From assembly GCA_028290825.1 (NCBI GenBank), contig JAQGJB010000068.1, positions 1 through 44,845 of the forward strand: DNA of 44,845 nucleotides, read 5' to 3'. Shown here one piece after another: positions 34,845-43,152 of this stretch (positions are counted from its first letter, which is position 1; each line of letters begins with the position of its first letter). The position numbers were made by a program, and so were the translations under genes. The notes below the pieces were generated by a model. That model was given only the letters and a program-made list of their open reading frames with translations. It made no database searches and had not been told where the DNA came from. Source of the DNA: Micavibrio sp. (GTDB lineage: Bacteria; Pseudomonadota; Alphaproteobacteria; Micavibrionales; Micavibrionaceae).

Positions 34845-35611
34845 CGCCGCAGATCCTGACCGGCAAGGTCATGCATAAACGCCTGTTTCCAAAGGTGAAC
34901 GGCTTTACCTACGGGATTTATAATATCGTAATGCCGCTTGCAGGTTTAGAGGATGCGGTCATTGCCATCGACCGGCCCGCGCCATTGTCCTTTTACCGCC
35001 GCGATCATGGTTCCCGGCAATCGGTCGATCTGGCGGGCTGGGCGCAGGAATATCTACAAGCGCGCGGGATCGCGGCCGATGGCGAAATAACCCTTATGAC
35101 GTTACCGCGGGTCCTCGGCTACGTCTTCAACCCGGTCAGTTTCTGGTTCTGTCATGACCGGCAAGGCGCTCTCCGCGCCGTGATCTGCGAGGTCAATAAT
35201 ACTTTCGGTGAAACGCATAGCTACATTTGCGCCCACGATGACCGGCGGGCTCTCTCTTCCGATGACTGGCTGGGCGGGAAGAAGCTGTTTCATGTTTCGC
35301 CGTTTTTGCCGCGCGAGGGTTCCTACCGTTTTCGCTTTGCGCTGAAGGATAACGCCATTGGCGTCTGGATCGATCATTATACGGGTGACGGGCGTTTGCA
35401 ACTGGCAACCGCCATCACCGGACAACTGGAGCCGATGACGCGGGCCGCCCTGCGCCGGGTTTTCTGGCGCTATCCCGCGGTTACGCTGAAAGCCATTATG
35501 CTCATACACTGGCAGGCAGTCCGACTTCTGGCTATGGGGATACGCTATATTCCGAAGCCGGGGCCGGGCGATAGCAAAAGTTCGCAGGCAAGAGACATTA
35601 CAAAAATGTAA
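34835..35611 (+). CDS. DUF1365 protein, lipid cluster gene 2
   Basis: A 258-residue DUF1365 protein: MHKRLFPKVNGFTYGIY, LPRVLGYVFNPVSFWFCH and EVNNTFGETHSYI are characteristic. The family is nearly always next to the FAD oxidoreductase and cyclopropane synthase but has no proven activity that I know of. It overlaps the upstream gene by 10 nt. Its last codons form the left arm, and its stop part of the right arm, of the second ATTACA-N4-TGTAAT palindrome. Confidence 0.93.
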   Translation: MAVTPQILTGKVMHKRLFPKVNGFTYGIYNIVMPLAGLEDAVIAIDRPAPLSFYRRDHGSRQSVDLAGWAQEYLQARGIAADGEITLMTLPRVLGYVFNPVSFWFCHDRQGALRAVICEVNNTFGETHSYICAHDDRRALSSDDWLGGKKLFHVSPFLPREGSYRFRFALKDNAIGVWIDHYTGDGRLQLATAITGQLEPMTRAALRRVFWRYPAVTLKAIMLIHWQAVRLLAMGIRYIPKPGPGDSKSSQARDITKM

Positions 35612-35612
35612 T
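35597..35612. promoter_or_regulatory. Operator-like palindrome before the cyclopropane synthase gene
   Basis: A perfect ATTACA-AAAA-TGTAAT palindrome, 73 nt before the cfa start codon. Together with the copy at 33528 it is one of only two such sites I found in the window. Both lie next to the OmpR-type two-component genes or the cluster that follows. A -10 could be one of the TATAT-like stretches at 35645-35660, not decided. Confidence 0.55.
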
Positions 35613-35685
35613 TCTGCCGCAAGGCCGAATTTATCACTGCGGTCTATATGTTGTTATATCGATAAAAGTAATCTGGTTTTAAAAT

Positions 35686-36846
35686 ATGTTTAACAAGCTT
35701 GCCACATCACAATTTTTGAAAACGCTCGACCGCATTGAATGTGGCGCGATTAATGTGACCCTGCCCGATGGACGCCGTTACGGTTTTGCTGGCGGGAAAA
35801 CCGGGCCTATGGCGGACATGACCCTCAATGACTGGTCCGTGCCCATGGCGGTCGCGCGCACGGGCGATTGCGGCCTTGCGGAAACATATCGTGATGGCCT
35901 CTGGACTACACCCGATCTTCAAAACCTTATAACCTTTGGCCTTCGCAATGAACGGTCGATGCAACGTTATATGAGCGGCAATATGCTGTCGCGGAGCATG
36001 GCGAATTTATCCTATCTCTTTCGCCGCAACAGCCTTTCGGGCAGTCGCCGTAATATTCAGGCCCATTATGATCTCGGCAATGATTTTTACAGCCTCTGGC
36101 TTGATCCGACGATGACGTATTCTTCTGCGATTTTTTCATCACCAGGGGAAAACCTGGCGCAGGCCCAGAATAATAAATATGACCGTATTATCGACCGTCT
36201 TTCAAGTGCATCGGGTTCGGTGCTGGAAATCGGCTGCGGCTGGGGCGGGTTTGCTGAACGTGCCGTTGGTCGCGGTGACTATGCGGTCAAGGGCATCACC
36301 CTTTCAAACGAGCAGCAAACTTACGCAAGCGGCCGCCTCGGCTGCCGGGCCAATATCGCGCTCGAAGATTACCGGGCCCAGCGCGGCACGTTTGATAACA
36401 TCGTTTCGATTGAAATGTTTGAAGCGGTCGGAGAGGCGTACTGGCCGACTTATTTCGGAAAGATGTCGGAATTACTGAAAAAAGATGGCCGTGCGGTCGT
36501 GCAGACCATCACGATTGAAAATTCCCTGTTCGACCGCTACCGTCAGGGCAGCGATTTTATCCGCAGCTTCATTTTTCCGGGTGGCATGCTGCCAAGTCCT
36601 GAACGTTTCACGGAGGAAGCAGGGAAGGCGGGCCTGCGCGACTGCGGGCGGTTTGATTTCGGGCACGATTATGCCACGACTATGGAACACTGGCTGAAGG
36701 CGTTCGATGACAATACCGATGCCGTGCGGCAGCTTGGCTACGATGAGGGATTTATCCGGCTGTGGCGGTTCTATCTGGCAACCTGCATTTCCAGTTTCCG
36801 CAGCGGGCGTATCGGCGTGATGCAGATGGAATTGCAACATGCGTAA
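35686..36846 (+). CDS. cfa: Cyclopropane-fatty-acyl-phospholipid synthase family methyltransferase
   Basis: A 386-residue SAM-dependent methyltransferase. The diagnostic acyl-lipid block HYDLGNDFYSLWLDPTMTYSSA (about 128-149) is followed by the SAM motif EIGCGWGGFAERAV (about 180-193), then IVSIEMFEAVGEAYWPTYF. The family adds a methylene or methyl group from SAM to unsaturated fatty acyl chains of membrane phospholipids; in this gene context methylation toward branched or furan fatty acids is an alternative to cyclopropane formation. A 74 nt gap upstream holds its own palindrome, so it may have a second promoter. The stop overlaps the next gene by 8 nt. Confidence 0.93.
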   Translation: MFNKLATSQFLKTLDRIECGAINVTLPDGRRYGFAGGKTGPMADMTLNDWSVPMAVARTGDCGLAETYRDGLWTTPDLQNLITFGLRNERSMQRYMSGNMLSRSMANLSYLFRRNSLSGSRRNIQAHYDLGNDFYSLWLDPTMTYSSAIFSSPGENLAQAQNNKYDRIIDRLSSASGSVLEIGCGWGGFAERAVGRGDYAVKGITLSNEQQTYASGRLGCRANIALEDYRAQRGTFDNIVSIEMFEAVGEAYWPTYFGKMSELLKKDGRAVVQTITIENSLFDRYRQGSDFIRSFIFPGGMLPSPERFTEEAGKAGLRDCGRFDFGHDYATTMEHWLKAFDDNTDAVRQLGYDEGFIRLWRFYLATCISSFRSGRIGVMQMELQHA

Positions 36847-37369
36847 TTTATGCCTTTTACTGTTCATGACGGTCCTGGTAAACGTCCCGGCTTTAGCCTC
36901 CGGCATCGTACCATCGTTTATAGAGAATGATATTCCGGATGCGCGTATGGTCGGCGCGGGGCGTATGACTTACCTGACCATGGATATTTATGACGCGGCC
37001 CTTTACGCGCCGCAAGGCAGGCTGTCGAATGAACGCCCGCTTGCGCTCAGTCTCACCTATCTGCGGTCGCTGCGCGGTGCGCGTATTGCGGGACGCACGG
37101 TCGAGGAAATGCGCGGCCAAGGTTTTCACGATGAACTCACCCTGGCGGCATGGCACAACACGCTGCAGGAGATATTTCCTGATGTGGGGAACGGAACAAC
37201 GCTGACCGGTGTTTTAAAGAAAGACGGCACGACTATATTCTACCGGGACGGGGTTGAAATCGGACGTATCGCCGATCCCCGTTTCGGACAGAGGTTTTTT
37301 TCTATCTGGCTGGCACCGGACACCACTGAGCCCGCTTTGCGGCGGCGATTGCTGGCAACTTCCGAATAA
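36839..37369 (+). CDS. Chalcone-isomerase-like periplasmic protein
   Basis: A 176-residue protein with a Sec signal peptide (about 1-20, ending PALASG). The body has the chalcone isomerase-like pattern (VGAGRMTYLTMDIYDAALYAP, ALSLTYLRSLRGARIA, FSIWLAP). The bacterial family binds or handles fatty acids and is not expected to make flavonoids. It is translationally coupled to cfa (8 nt overlap). A role in handling fatty acyl products is inferred. Confidence 0.85.
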   Translation: MRNLCLLLFMTVLVNVPALASGIVPSFIENDIPDARMVGAGRMTYLTMDIYDAALYAPQGRLSNERPLALSLTYLRSLRGARIAGRTVEEMRGQGFHDELTLAAWHNTLQEIFPDVGNGTTLTGVLKKDGTTIFYRDGVEIGRIADPRFGQRFFSIWLAPDTTEPALRRRLLATSE

Positions 37370-37383
37370 AAAGGATAAACACA

Positions 37384-37926
37384 ATGGCTATGGCGAAATT
37401 TTTGACCCTGATAGGAATGATCGTTATGTTGGGCGGATGCGGCAGTACACCTGTGGAAACTTATGCCAGCGAAAAGCCGGTGATGGAATTCGACTCATTC
37501 TTTAACGGCGCCCTGACGGGTCATGCGATTGTCCAGGACCGCAACGGTAAGATCATCAAGCGCTTCGTCGTTCATATGGTCGGGGAATGGAATGGCGATC
37601 ACGGCACGTTAAAGGAGCATTTTGTCTATAATGACGGTGAAATCCAGGATCGCGTCTGGACCATACGCAAACTTGCGGATGGGAGTTTTGTCGGCACCGC
37701 GCCGGATATTGTCGGCGAAGCGCCGGGAAAAAGCGCAGGTAATGCCATTCAATGGAAATACGTCATGAAGCTTGACGTCAGCGGCCACAAGATCAACATT
37801 GCGTTCGACGACTGGATGTTCCTTGTCTCCGATGATCTGGTCATCAACCGTTCTTATATGAGCAAGTTCGGTATCAATGTCGGTCAAATCACTATTTCAA
37901 TCAGCAAAGACAAGCCGCTTAAATGA
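37384..37926 (+). CDS. DUF3833 lipoprotein
   Basis: A 180-residue lipoprotein with lipobox LGGCGS (Cys20). The body matches DUF3833 (FFNGALTGHAIVQDRNGKI, WTIRKLADGSFVGTAPDIVG, WMFLVSDDLVINRSYMSKFG), a family that routinely accompanies the cyclopropane synthase cluster. The function is unknown. AAAGGA precedes the ATG. The stop overlaps the SDR gene (ATGA). Confidence 0.88.
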   Translation: MAMAKFLTLIGMIVMLGGCGSTPVETYASEKPVMEFDSFFNGALTGHAIVQDRNGKIIKRFVVHMVGEWNGDHGTLKEHFVYNDGEIQDRVWTIRKLADGSFVGTAPDIVGEAPGKSAGNAIQWKYVMKLDVSGHKINIAFDDWMFLVSDDLVINRSYMSKFGINVGQITISISKDKPLK

Positions 37927-38648
37927 ACGATTATGCAGGAAAAACCATCTGGATCATCGGCGCCAGCAGCGGTATTGGCCGTGCGCTGGCGGTCGAGATG
38001 GACCGGCGCGGCGCCATGCTTATTTTATCGGCGCGCAGTGAAGATAAACTCACTGCCTTGAACAATAGCCTGGGTGGCAGGCATCGTGTTTGTGCGATTG
38101 ATGTTACGCAAGAAAAGGCAGTAAAAGATGCTGCTTCCGATGTTTTCAAATCCAAAGTGGATAGCGTCATTTTTCTTGCGGGTATTTATCAGCCGGCAAA
38201 ACTTTCAGCACTTGATCTGGAGCTTTGCAAAGATATCCTGGCCACCAATCTTGGTGGTGCGTTTAACGTCATAGCGGCGATACTGCCGTATTTCCCTGCG
38301 CAGATTGCGCTATGCGCCAGCGTTGTAGGTTATCGCGGCCTGCCCAACGCCCAGCCCTATGGTGCGACGAAGGCCGGGCTTATTAACCTGGCGGAAAGCC
38401 TGCGCGCCGAGATGCGGGGGACGGGCATTGATGTGCGTTTGATCAATCCCGGTTTCGTGAGCACGCCCATGACGGCAAAAAATCAGTTTCCAATGCCGAT
38501 GATGATTGAGCCGGAAGCGGCGGCCGCCGCCATTGCGGACGGGCTGCTGAACAAAAGTTTCGAAATCCATTTTCCAAAACGCTTTACCTGGCTTTTGAAA
38601 ATTGCGCGCTTTATCCCGGACCGCCTTTATTTTTCGCTGGTCCCGTGA
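37923..38648 (+). CDS. Short-chain dehydrogenase/reductase
   Basis: A 241-residue SDR. The NAD(P)-binding motif is IIGASSGIGRALA, the NAG-like motif is ATNLGGAFN, and the active site has Ser in CASVVGYRG and Tyr-x3-Lys in PYGATKAG. It presumably reduces or oxidises a keto/hydroxyl group on a lipid intermediate of the cluster; the substrate is not visible. It is coupled to neighbours on both sides (ATGA upstream, TGATG downstream). Confidence 0.9.
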   Translation: MNDYAGKTIWIIGASSGIGRALAVEMDRRGAMLILSARSEDKLTALNNSLGGRHRVCAIDVTQEKAVKDAASDVFKSKVDSVIFLAGIYQPAKLSALDLELCKDILATNLGGAFNVIAAILPYFPAQIALCASVVGYRGLPNAQPYGATKAGLINLAESLRAEMRGTGIDVRLINPGFVSTPMTAKNQFPMPMMIEPEAAAAAIADGLLNKSFEIHFPKRFTWLLKIARFIPDRLYFSLVP

Positions 38649-39502
38649 TGAAGAAAATTATTCATATCCTGTCTCTGTTCTGTGCTTTTCTGGCTACTGC
38701 CTGCACACAGATGGGGCTTGGGGTGGTCAACCTGCCTACTCATTTTAATGACATTACCGTTAGCAAAGACATCGCCTTCGGGCCCGAGCCGTGGCAGAAG
38801 ATGGATATTTATACGCCGCCCGGAGGGGGTGAAAAGAGATTGCCGGTTATCGTCTTTTATTATGGCGGGCGGTGGGAAAGCGGATCAAAAGATGATTACC
38901 GTTTTGTCGGGTCGGCGCTGGCGTCAAAGAATTATATCGTCGTCATTCCGGACTACCGCAAATATCCGCAGGTAAAGTTCCCGGCCTTTGTACAGGACGC
39001 CGCCAGATCCCTTGCCTGGGTCGATACACATATTGGCGAATATGGAGGCGACCATAGGGCTATTCATGTTTCCGGACACTCGGCCGGTGCCCATATTGCA
39101 TCGCTGCTCACCGTCGACCCCCGCTATCTGAAAGCAGAGGGAAAAGACAGGTCAAAGGTAATCCGTGATTTTGTCGGGCTGGCCGGGCCTTATGATTTTG
39201 TCCCTGATGAAAAAGATCTCCAGGACATGTTCGGCCCGCCCTCTCAATATTCGCAAATGCAGGCCACGACTTTTATTGACGGCCGCCAACCGCCGATGCT
39301 GCTTCTCTGGGGCGACCGCGACCAGTATGTCGGAAAAATAAATATGGACCATATGACGGCTGCTATCGGCAAAAAGGGCGGCAGGGTCGAAACCCATATT
39401 TATCCCGGGATCGATCATATCCGCCTGATCGCCAACCTCTCCTGGATCGGCCCGGCAGATAACCCCGTATTATCCGACTGGATGAGTTTTATCGGGAAGT
39501 AG
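38648..39502 (+). CDS. Exported alpha/beta hydrolase (carboxylesterase-like lipoprotein)
   Basis: A 284-residue hydrolase. I choose ATG 38648 (TGATG with the SDR stop) over GTG 38645. The N-terminal signal peptide ends FLATACTQ, a possible lipobox. The fold has an [10 protein letters not shown] oxyanion-type loop, the nucleophile Ser in SGHSAGAH, Asp in [10 protein letters not shown] and His in PGIDHIR. It resembles esterases of the BD-FAE/arylformamidase group. As the last gene of the cluster it may release or transfer acyl groups in the envelope (inference). Confidence 0.9.
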   Translation: MKKIIHILSLFCAFLATACTQMGLGVVNLPTHFNDITVSKDIAFGPEPWQKMDIYTPPGGGEKRLPVIVFYYGGRWESGSKDDYRFVGSALASKNYIVVIPDYRKYPQVKFPAFVQDAARSLAWVDTHIGEYGGDHRAIHVSGHSAGAHIASLLTVDPRYLKAEGKDRSKVIRDFVGLAGPYDFVPDEKDLQDMFGPPSQYSQMQATTFIDGRQPPMLLLWGDRDQYVGKINMDHMTAAIGKKGGRVETHIYPGIDHIRLIANLSWIGPADNPVLSDWMSFIGK

Positions 39503-39504
39503 CT

Positions 39505-39840
39505 ATTCTCCCCTCTTGGAGATCAGAGGCCAGTCTGGAAAAGCTTCTACCCGACCCTGATAATGAAAGTAAGGACGGCCAATACTGGTCCGGTAAATTG
39601 TCGGGCGGTGAGCAGCAGCGCATTGCCTTCTCACGCATATTTTTACATCGTCCCGATGTTCTGTTGCTGGATGAGCTGACGTCGTCACTTGATGCAGAGA
39701 CGGAAAAAACCTTTGCCGACTTGTGATCCGGAAGCTCCCGGACACTTCTATTTTTAGTTTGCGCACGGCGATAGTCTTCTCGACCTTCCCTACCCATCAG
39801 GCGATAATAAAAGACCGGAACCTGAAAGTCGCGCCAACCC
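39505..39840 (+). pseudogene. 3' remnant of an ABC transporter ATPase (YddA/SbmA-like)
   Basis: A decayed ATPase tail follows the hydrolase gene directly. One frame reads [10 protein letters not shown]..., then [20 protein letters not shown] (signature) and [17 protein letters not shown] (Walker B), and stops at 39724-39726. The frame one base back continues [14 protein letters not shown]. This resembles the end of ABC permease-ATPase fusions for vitamin B12, bleomycin or peptide transport (LSLGEQQRLAFARLLLHRP...LPDTTIISVGHR). Walker A and the membrane domain are absent, and the frame is broken, so it cannot function. The remaining sequence to 39939 holds no gene. Confidence 0.75.
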
Positions 39841-39939
39841 CGTTAAAAGGGGTTAGCCCTGAGCTGCCGGGTTTATAACGGCGTATTTACAAAAAAACTG
39901 AACCTCCCGACGAGAATTTTTCTTTCATTATTTTGTATA

Positions 39940-42900
39940 TTAATAGTCCAGATGCCACGTGACACCCGCACCTCCCTGCGCGTCCTGGCCGACGCGGCTT
40001 TCCACGGCAATATTGGGCGTGACATCGACGCGGATATTGGCCGCACCAGAGGTTTCGCTCTGGCCGCGCTGTACACCGATATAAACCTTATCCGTGACAT
40101 ATTTTCCGGCACCAACGGTCGTCGCGCCTGAGGCATCTGAATCGACGCTGATATCGTCAAGACCGGTGGCCGTGCGGAGTTTACCGAGCGGGTCGAAGCC
40201 GCTACTGCCCTTGCCGGAGAACCGGCGCAGACTTTGTTCAAGCTGAATGGCCTGGAAGGGTGATATCCGGTTTATATTTTTACCGAACAGAATGCGAGAT
40301 AATACCTCATCCTGCGGTAGAGACGGTGTAGAGGCGAAAGATACCACAGGCGATGTGACCGGGCCGGCGATAAGAACGGAGGCGACGACGTCGCTTGCCG
40401 CCAGATTTGCCTTGATGTCGATATAGGGGGATGGCGGGACAAGCCCCTGAAAACGCAGGTCGGCTTTTTCGAGAGTGAAGTGGCGGCCAAATTCATCGTA
40501 GCGTCCGCGGATCGAGGAAAGCGTTCCGTCAATCAGCGGGGCGGCTGCCGTCCCGTTCACAGCGAGGTCGCCTGCAAACTCCGCATCCAGGCCCCAGCCG
40601 CGGACAAAGACACGGTTATTGGCGTTTATCCTGATATCGAGCGTGATGTTCTCCGTCAATCCAAGGGTTTTTTTATCGCCGGGCTTCACGATGTTCAGCT
40701 CCGGAATATTACCCTGCAGGCGTTCAGGAATTGTGATGGCGGTCTGGTCAGGATCAATCTGGCCGCTCAGGCGATAGCCGCCATTGTGCCCCTGCAATGC
40801 GAGCGTACCGGAAACTACGGCATCGACCTTGTCCGTACGCAGGGCATGCAATTTACTGAACATAAAATTCAACTGGCCGGTGGTGACCTTCCCAAAGCCG
40901 ATCCCGCCCGAGCCTTTGATCGTTCCGCCCGCCGCATCCTGTGCGGTCAGGGTCTTAATCGTGACCGAGGACTGACTGAACAGGGCGTTGAGGTCGATAT
41001 TCGCCAGATTGATGCCGCTGCCTTCTTCCCTCAGGCTGCCGCCGGAGAATAAAAAGTTTCCATCGACCGTAGGCGCACTCAGAGTCCCGGCTATTTTTGC
41101 CTTCGTATCAAGGGTGCCCCCGATTGCCGCACCTTCCGGCAGGAAAGGCCCGAGCAGAGCGGAGCCGTCACCCCGTAACGTGATGTCGCCGTCCAATTCC
41201 GTTTTCTGTGGCAGATCAAATTTAAAAGGCTTCAAAGAGAGGGCGAGCGGTAAGGTGAGGTTAGCGTTCAGCGTCTTTATACCCCGGCCTTTGCCCGCAA
41301 CGCTGGCGGTGGCGTGATCGCCTTTATAACCTGCGATAATGTCCAGATCGACGGACGGGACCGCTTTATTTCCCGAGACTGTATTCAAATGTAGGTCGGA
41401 AGATACGACAGGGTCCGAAAGGGGGCCGCTTATAGCGGCTTTGCCGGACAATGTAAAATTCTGCACTAGCGCAGGAATATCAAGTGGGAGCCCCCGCAAC
41501 CCGAAGCGCACGGTGTCGGCGGTGACATTAATGGTTTCGTGGTTCACATTGCCTTTCAGGGTCAGCGTATTACCGGCAGATTTAAGGTTAAGGGCAATAT
41601 TCTTTAAGTCCGGTTGATCCTGTTCCAGATCGCCAATGTCGGCCCCGCCTGATAGCTGGAAAGCTTGACGGTAATGTCCGGTGGCGTTCAGGCCGAGATG
41701 GTAATCCAGCCCCTGTTCCTTTTTCCTGAGTGTCGCGGACAAAGTACTGATCTTTGCGTCATTCGCGTTAAAGCCGCGGGCCGTCAGGTCAACCGCATTC
41801 GGCCAGAGGTTTTTAATGTCCTGAATCGTGGCTTTTCCATCGGCATGGGCAAGAGTCATGGTGTCGTAACGGATGCGGTCAAGCCTTGCCGATATTTTCA
41901 AAGCCTGCCGGTCCTGCGGATGATCGAAGTCTGCCGTAACCGTTCCTTTGCCTTCCAGTTTTAGTCCCGCAAGATCGCTATAGGTTGCAAGATCGTCAAA
42001 GCTGGTGCTGATCTGTCCGGCGACGAACATTGTTGCAGTATCCAGGATTGCCGCTCCCGATACGGCGAGATCGGGCGCAGTTCCCTTCAGGTTTTCGATG
42101 CTGAGCTGCGTTTCGGCATAGCGCAGATTAGCGGAAAGTGAGACAGTTTTTTCCTTGTAGGCCGTGGTCAGGCTCAATAAGCCCTGTATATTATTTCCGA
42201 GTGTCGGAATTTTTGCATTGAATATGACGGGTCCGAGACCGCGTTGCTTCAGGATGTCGATATCAGCCTCCCCCTCACCAATGAATGCAGGGGCGTCTGA
42301 CGTTCCGGTGATTTCTCCCTTCAACAATAGGCTGCCGGGCAACCCCTGTGCCAGTTTGTCGAGATGACTGATGGCCGCCGAAAGTTGCAGATCGACAGGC
42401 TGGCCCGGGGCGAGCGCATATAATCCCTTGCCCTCCATATTATAAGCCGGGGCACTCAGCTTCAGAGATTCGATAGTAATCTGCGTCGTGGCCGGATCAA
42501 GAACAGCCTGGACGTTCAAAGATTGAGGCAGCCAGGAAATATCCGTCCCGTCAATCTGGCCGAGAGTCATGGAGAGTTCGGCGTCGATGGATTTATCCAA
42601 GAGAGCGCGGGCCTTCAGGCGCGGCTCGAGCATCATTTTCTGGCCGAGAATCTTTTCACCAAGTTGCAGGTGTTCAATATGCAGTTCATCTACCGCGATG
42701 GAATGGAAATAAATGTCGGGTATGACTATGCTGGCTGGCGCCTGTGTCTGCGGGGCCTGCGGATCCCCGGCGGGCAGGTGGTCAAGATTAACCGTTCCGG
42801 CCTCAAAGGTCAGAGAAAGCCTGCGTTCAAGCAGGGGCAGTAACGCGATCCTGATCGCGGCATAATCCGCCTGAAGCAGCGGACCGCCGGCATCGGCGAT

Positions 42901-43152
42901 GGCAAGTCTGTTCACCAGGATTCCGCGGTCTGCCGTATAATAAAGATCCTGATAGGATAATGTGTAATCTGTGCCTGCCAGCGCGGTGGCAATCTCTCGA
43001 CGGACCCAGGCTTTCCCGCAGGGGCTACCCAGCCAGATGACTCCGGCGGTCACACCGATCTGGCAAAAGATACCGAGGACAAATACAATTGCCATCGCCC
43101 AGAGCGTAAGGTGGAGAATATTTCGCAATGCTGACCTGAGCGCTTCGTTCAT
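39940..43152 (-). CDS. tamB: TamB-type translocation and assembly module protein (DUF490)
   Basis: A 1070-residue protein with one N-terminal membrane anchor (about 14-38) and a long, repetitive beta-rich body typical of the AsmA/TamB bridge-like lipid transfer and barrel-assembly family. The C-terminal DUF490 region is clear: PYIDIKANLAASDV, LPQDEVLSRILFGKN and GKYVTDKVYIGVQRG. It works with TamA in inserting some outer membrane proteins or in moving phospholipids. Its ATG overlaps the tamA stop by one base (TGATG). It is shorter than E. coli TamB (about 1260 residues) but within the range for the family. Confidence 0.95.
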   Translation of the reverse strand: MNEALRSALRNILHLTLWAMAIVFVLGIFCQIGVTAGVIWLGSPCGKAWVRREIATALAGTDYTLSYQDLYYTADRGILVNRLAIADAGGPLLQADYAAIRIALLPLLERRLSLTFEAGTVNLDHLPAGDPQAPQTQAPASIVIPDIYFHSIAVDELHIEHLQLGEKILGQKMMLEPRLKARALLDKSIDAELSMTLGQIDGTDISWLPQSLNVQAVLDPATTQITIESLKLSAPAYNMEGKGLYALAPGQPVDLQLSAAISHLDKLAQGLPGSLLLKGEITGTSDAPAFIGEGEADIDILKQRGLGPVIFNAKIPTLGNNIQGLLSLTTAYKEKTVSLSANLRYAETQLSIENLKGTAPDLAVSGAAILDTATMFVAGQISTSFDDLATYSDLAGLKLEGKGTVTADFDHPQDRQALKISARLDRIRYDTMTLAHADGKATIQDIKNLWPNAVDLTARGFNANDAKISTLSATLRKKEQGLDYHLGLNATGHYRQAFQLSGGADIGDLEQDQPDLKNIALNLKSAGNTLTLKGNVNHETINVTADTVRFGLRGLPLDIPALVQNFTLSGKAAISGPLSDPVVSSDLHLNTVSGNKAVPSVDLDIIAGYKGDHATASVAGKGRGIKTLNANLTLPLALSLKPFKFDLPQKTELDGDITLRGDGSALLGPFLPEGAAIGGTLDTKAKIAGTLSAPTVDGNFLFSGGSLREEGSGINLANIDLNALFSQSSVTIKTLTAQDAAGGTIKGSGGIGFGKVTTGQLNFMFSKLHALRTDKVDAVVSGTLALQGHNGGYRLSGQIDPDQTAITIPERLQGNIPELNIVKPGDKKTLGLTENITLDIRINANNRVFVRGWGLDAEFAGDLAVNGTAAAPLIDGTLSSIRGRYDEFGRHFTLEKADLRFQGLVPPSPYIDIKANLAASDVVASVLIAGPVTSPVVSFASTPSLPQDEVLSRILFGKNINRISPFQAIQLEQSLRRFSGKGSSGFDPLGKLRTATGLDDISVDSDASGATTVGAGKYVTDKVYIGVQRGQSETSGAANIRVDVTPNIAVESRVGQDAQGGAGVTWHLDY

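Noticed and set aside
39836-39854. Hairpin AACCCC-GTTAAAA-GGGGTT
   Set aside because: The 6-bp stem is not followed by a T-run on either strand and lies in decayed sequence. It is too weak to call a terminator.
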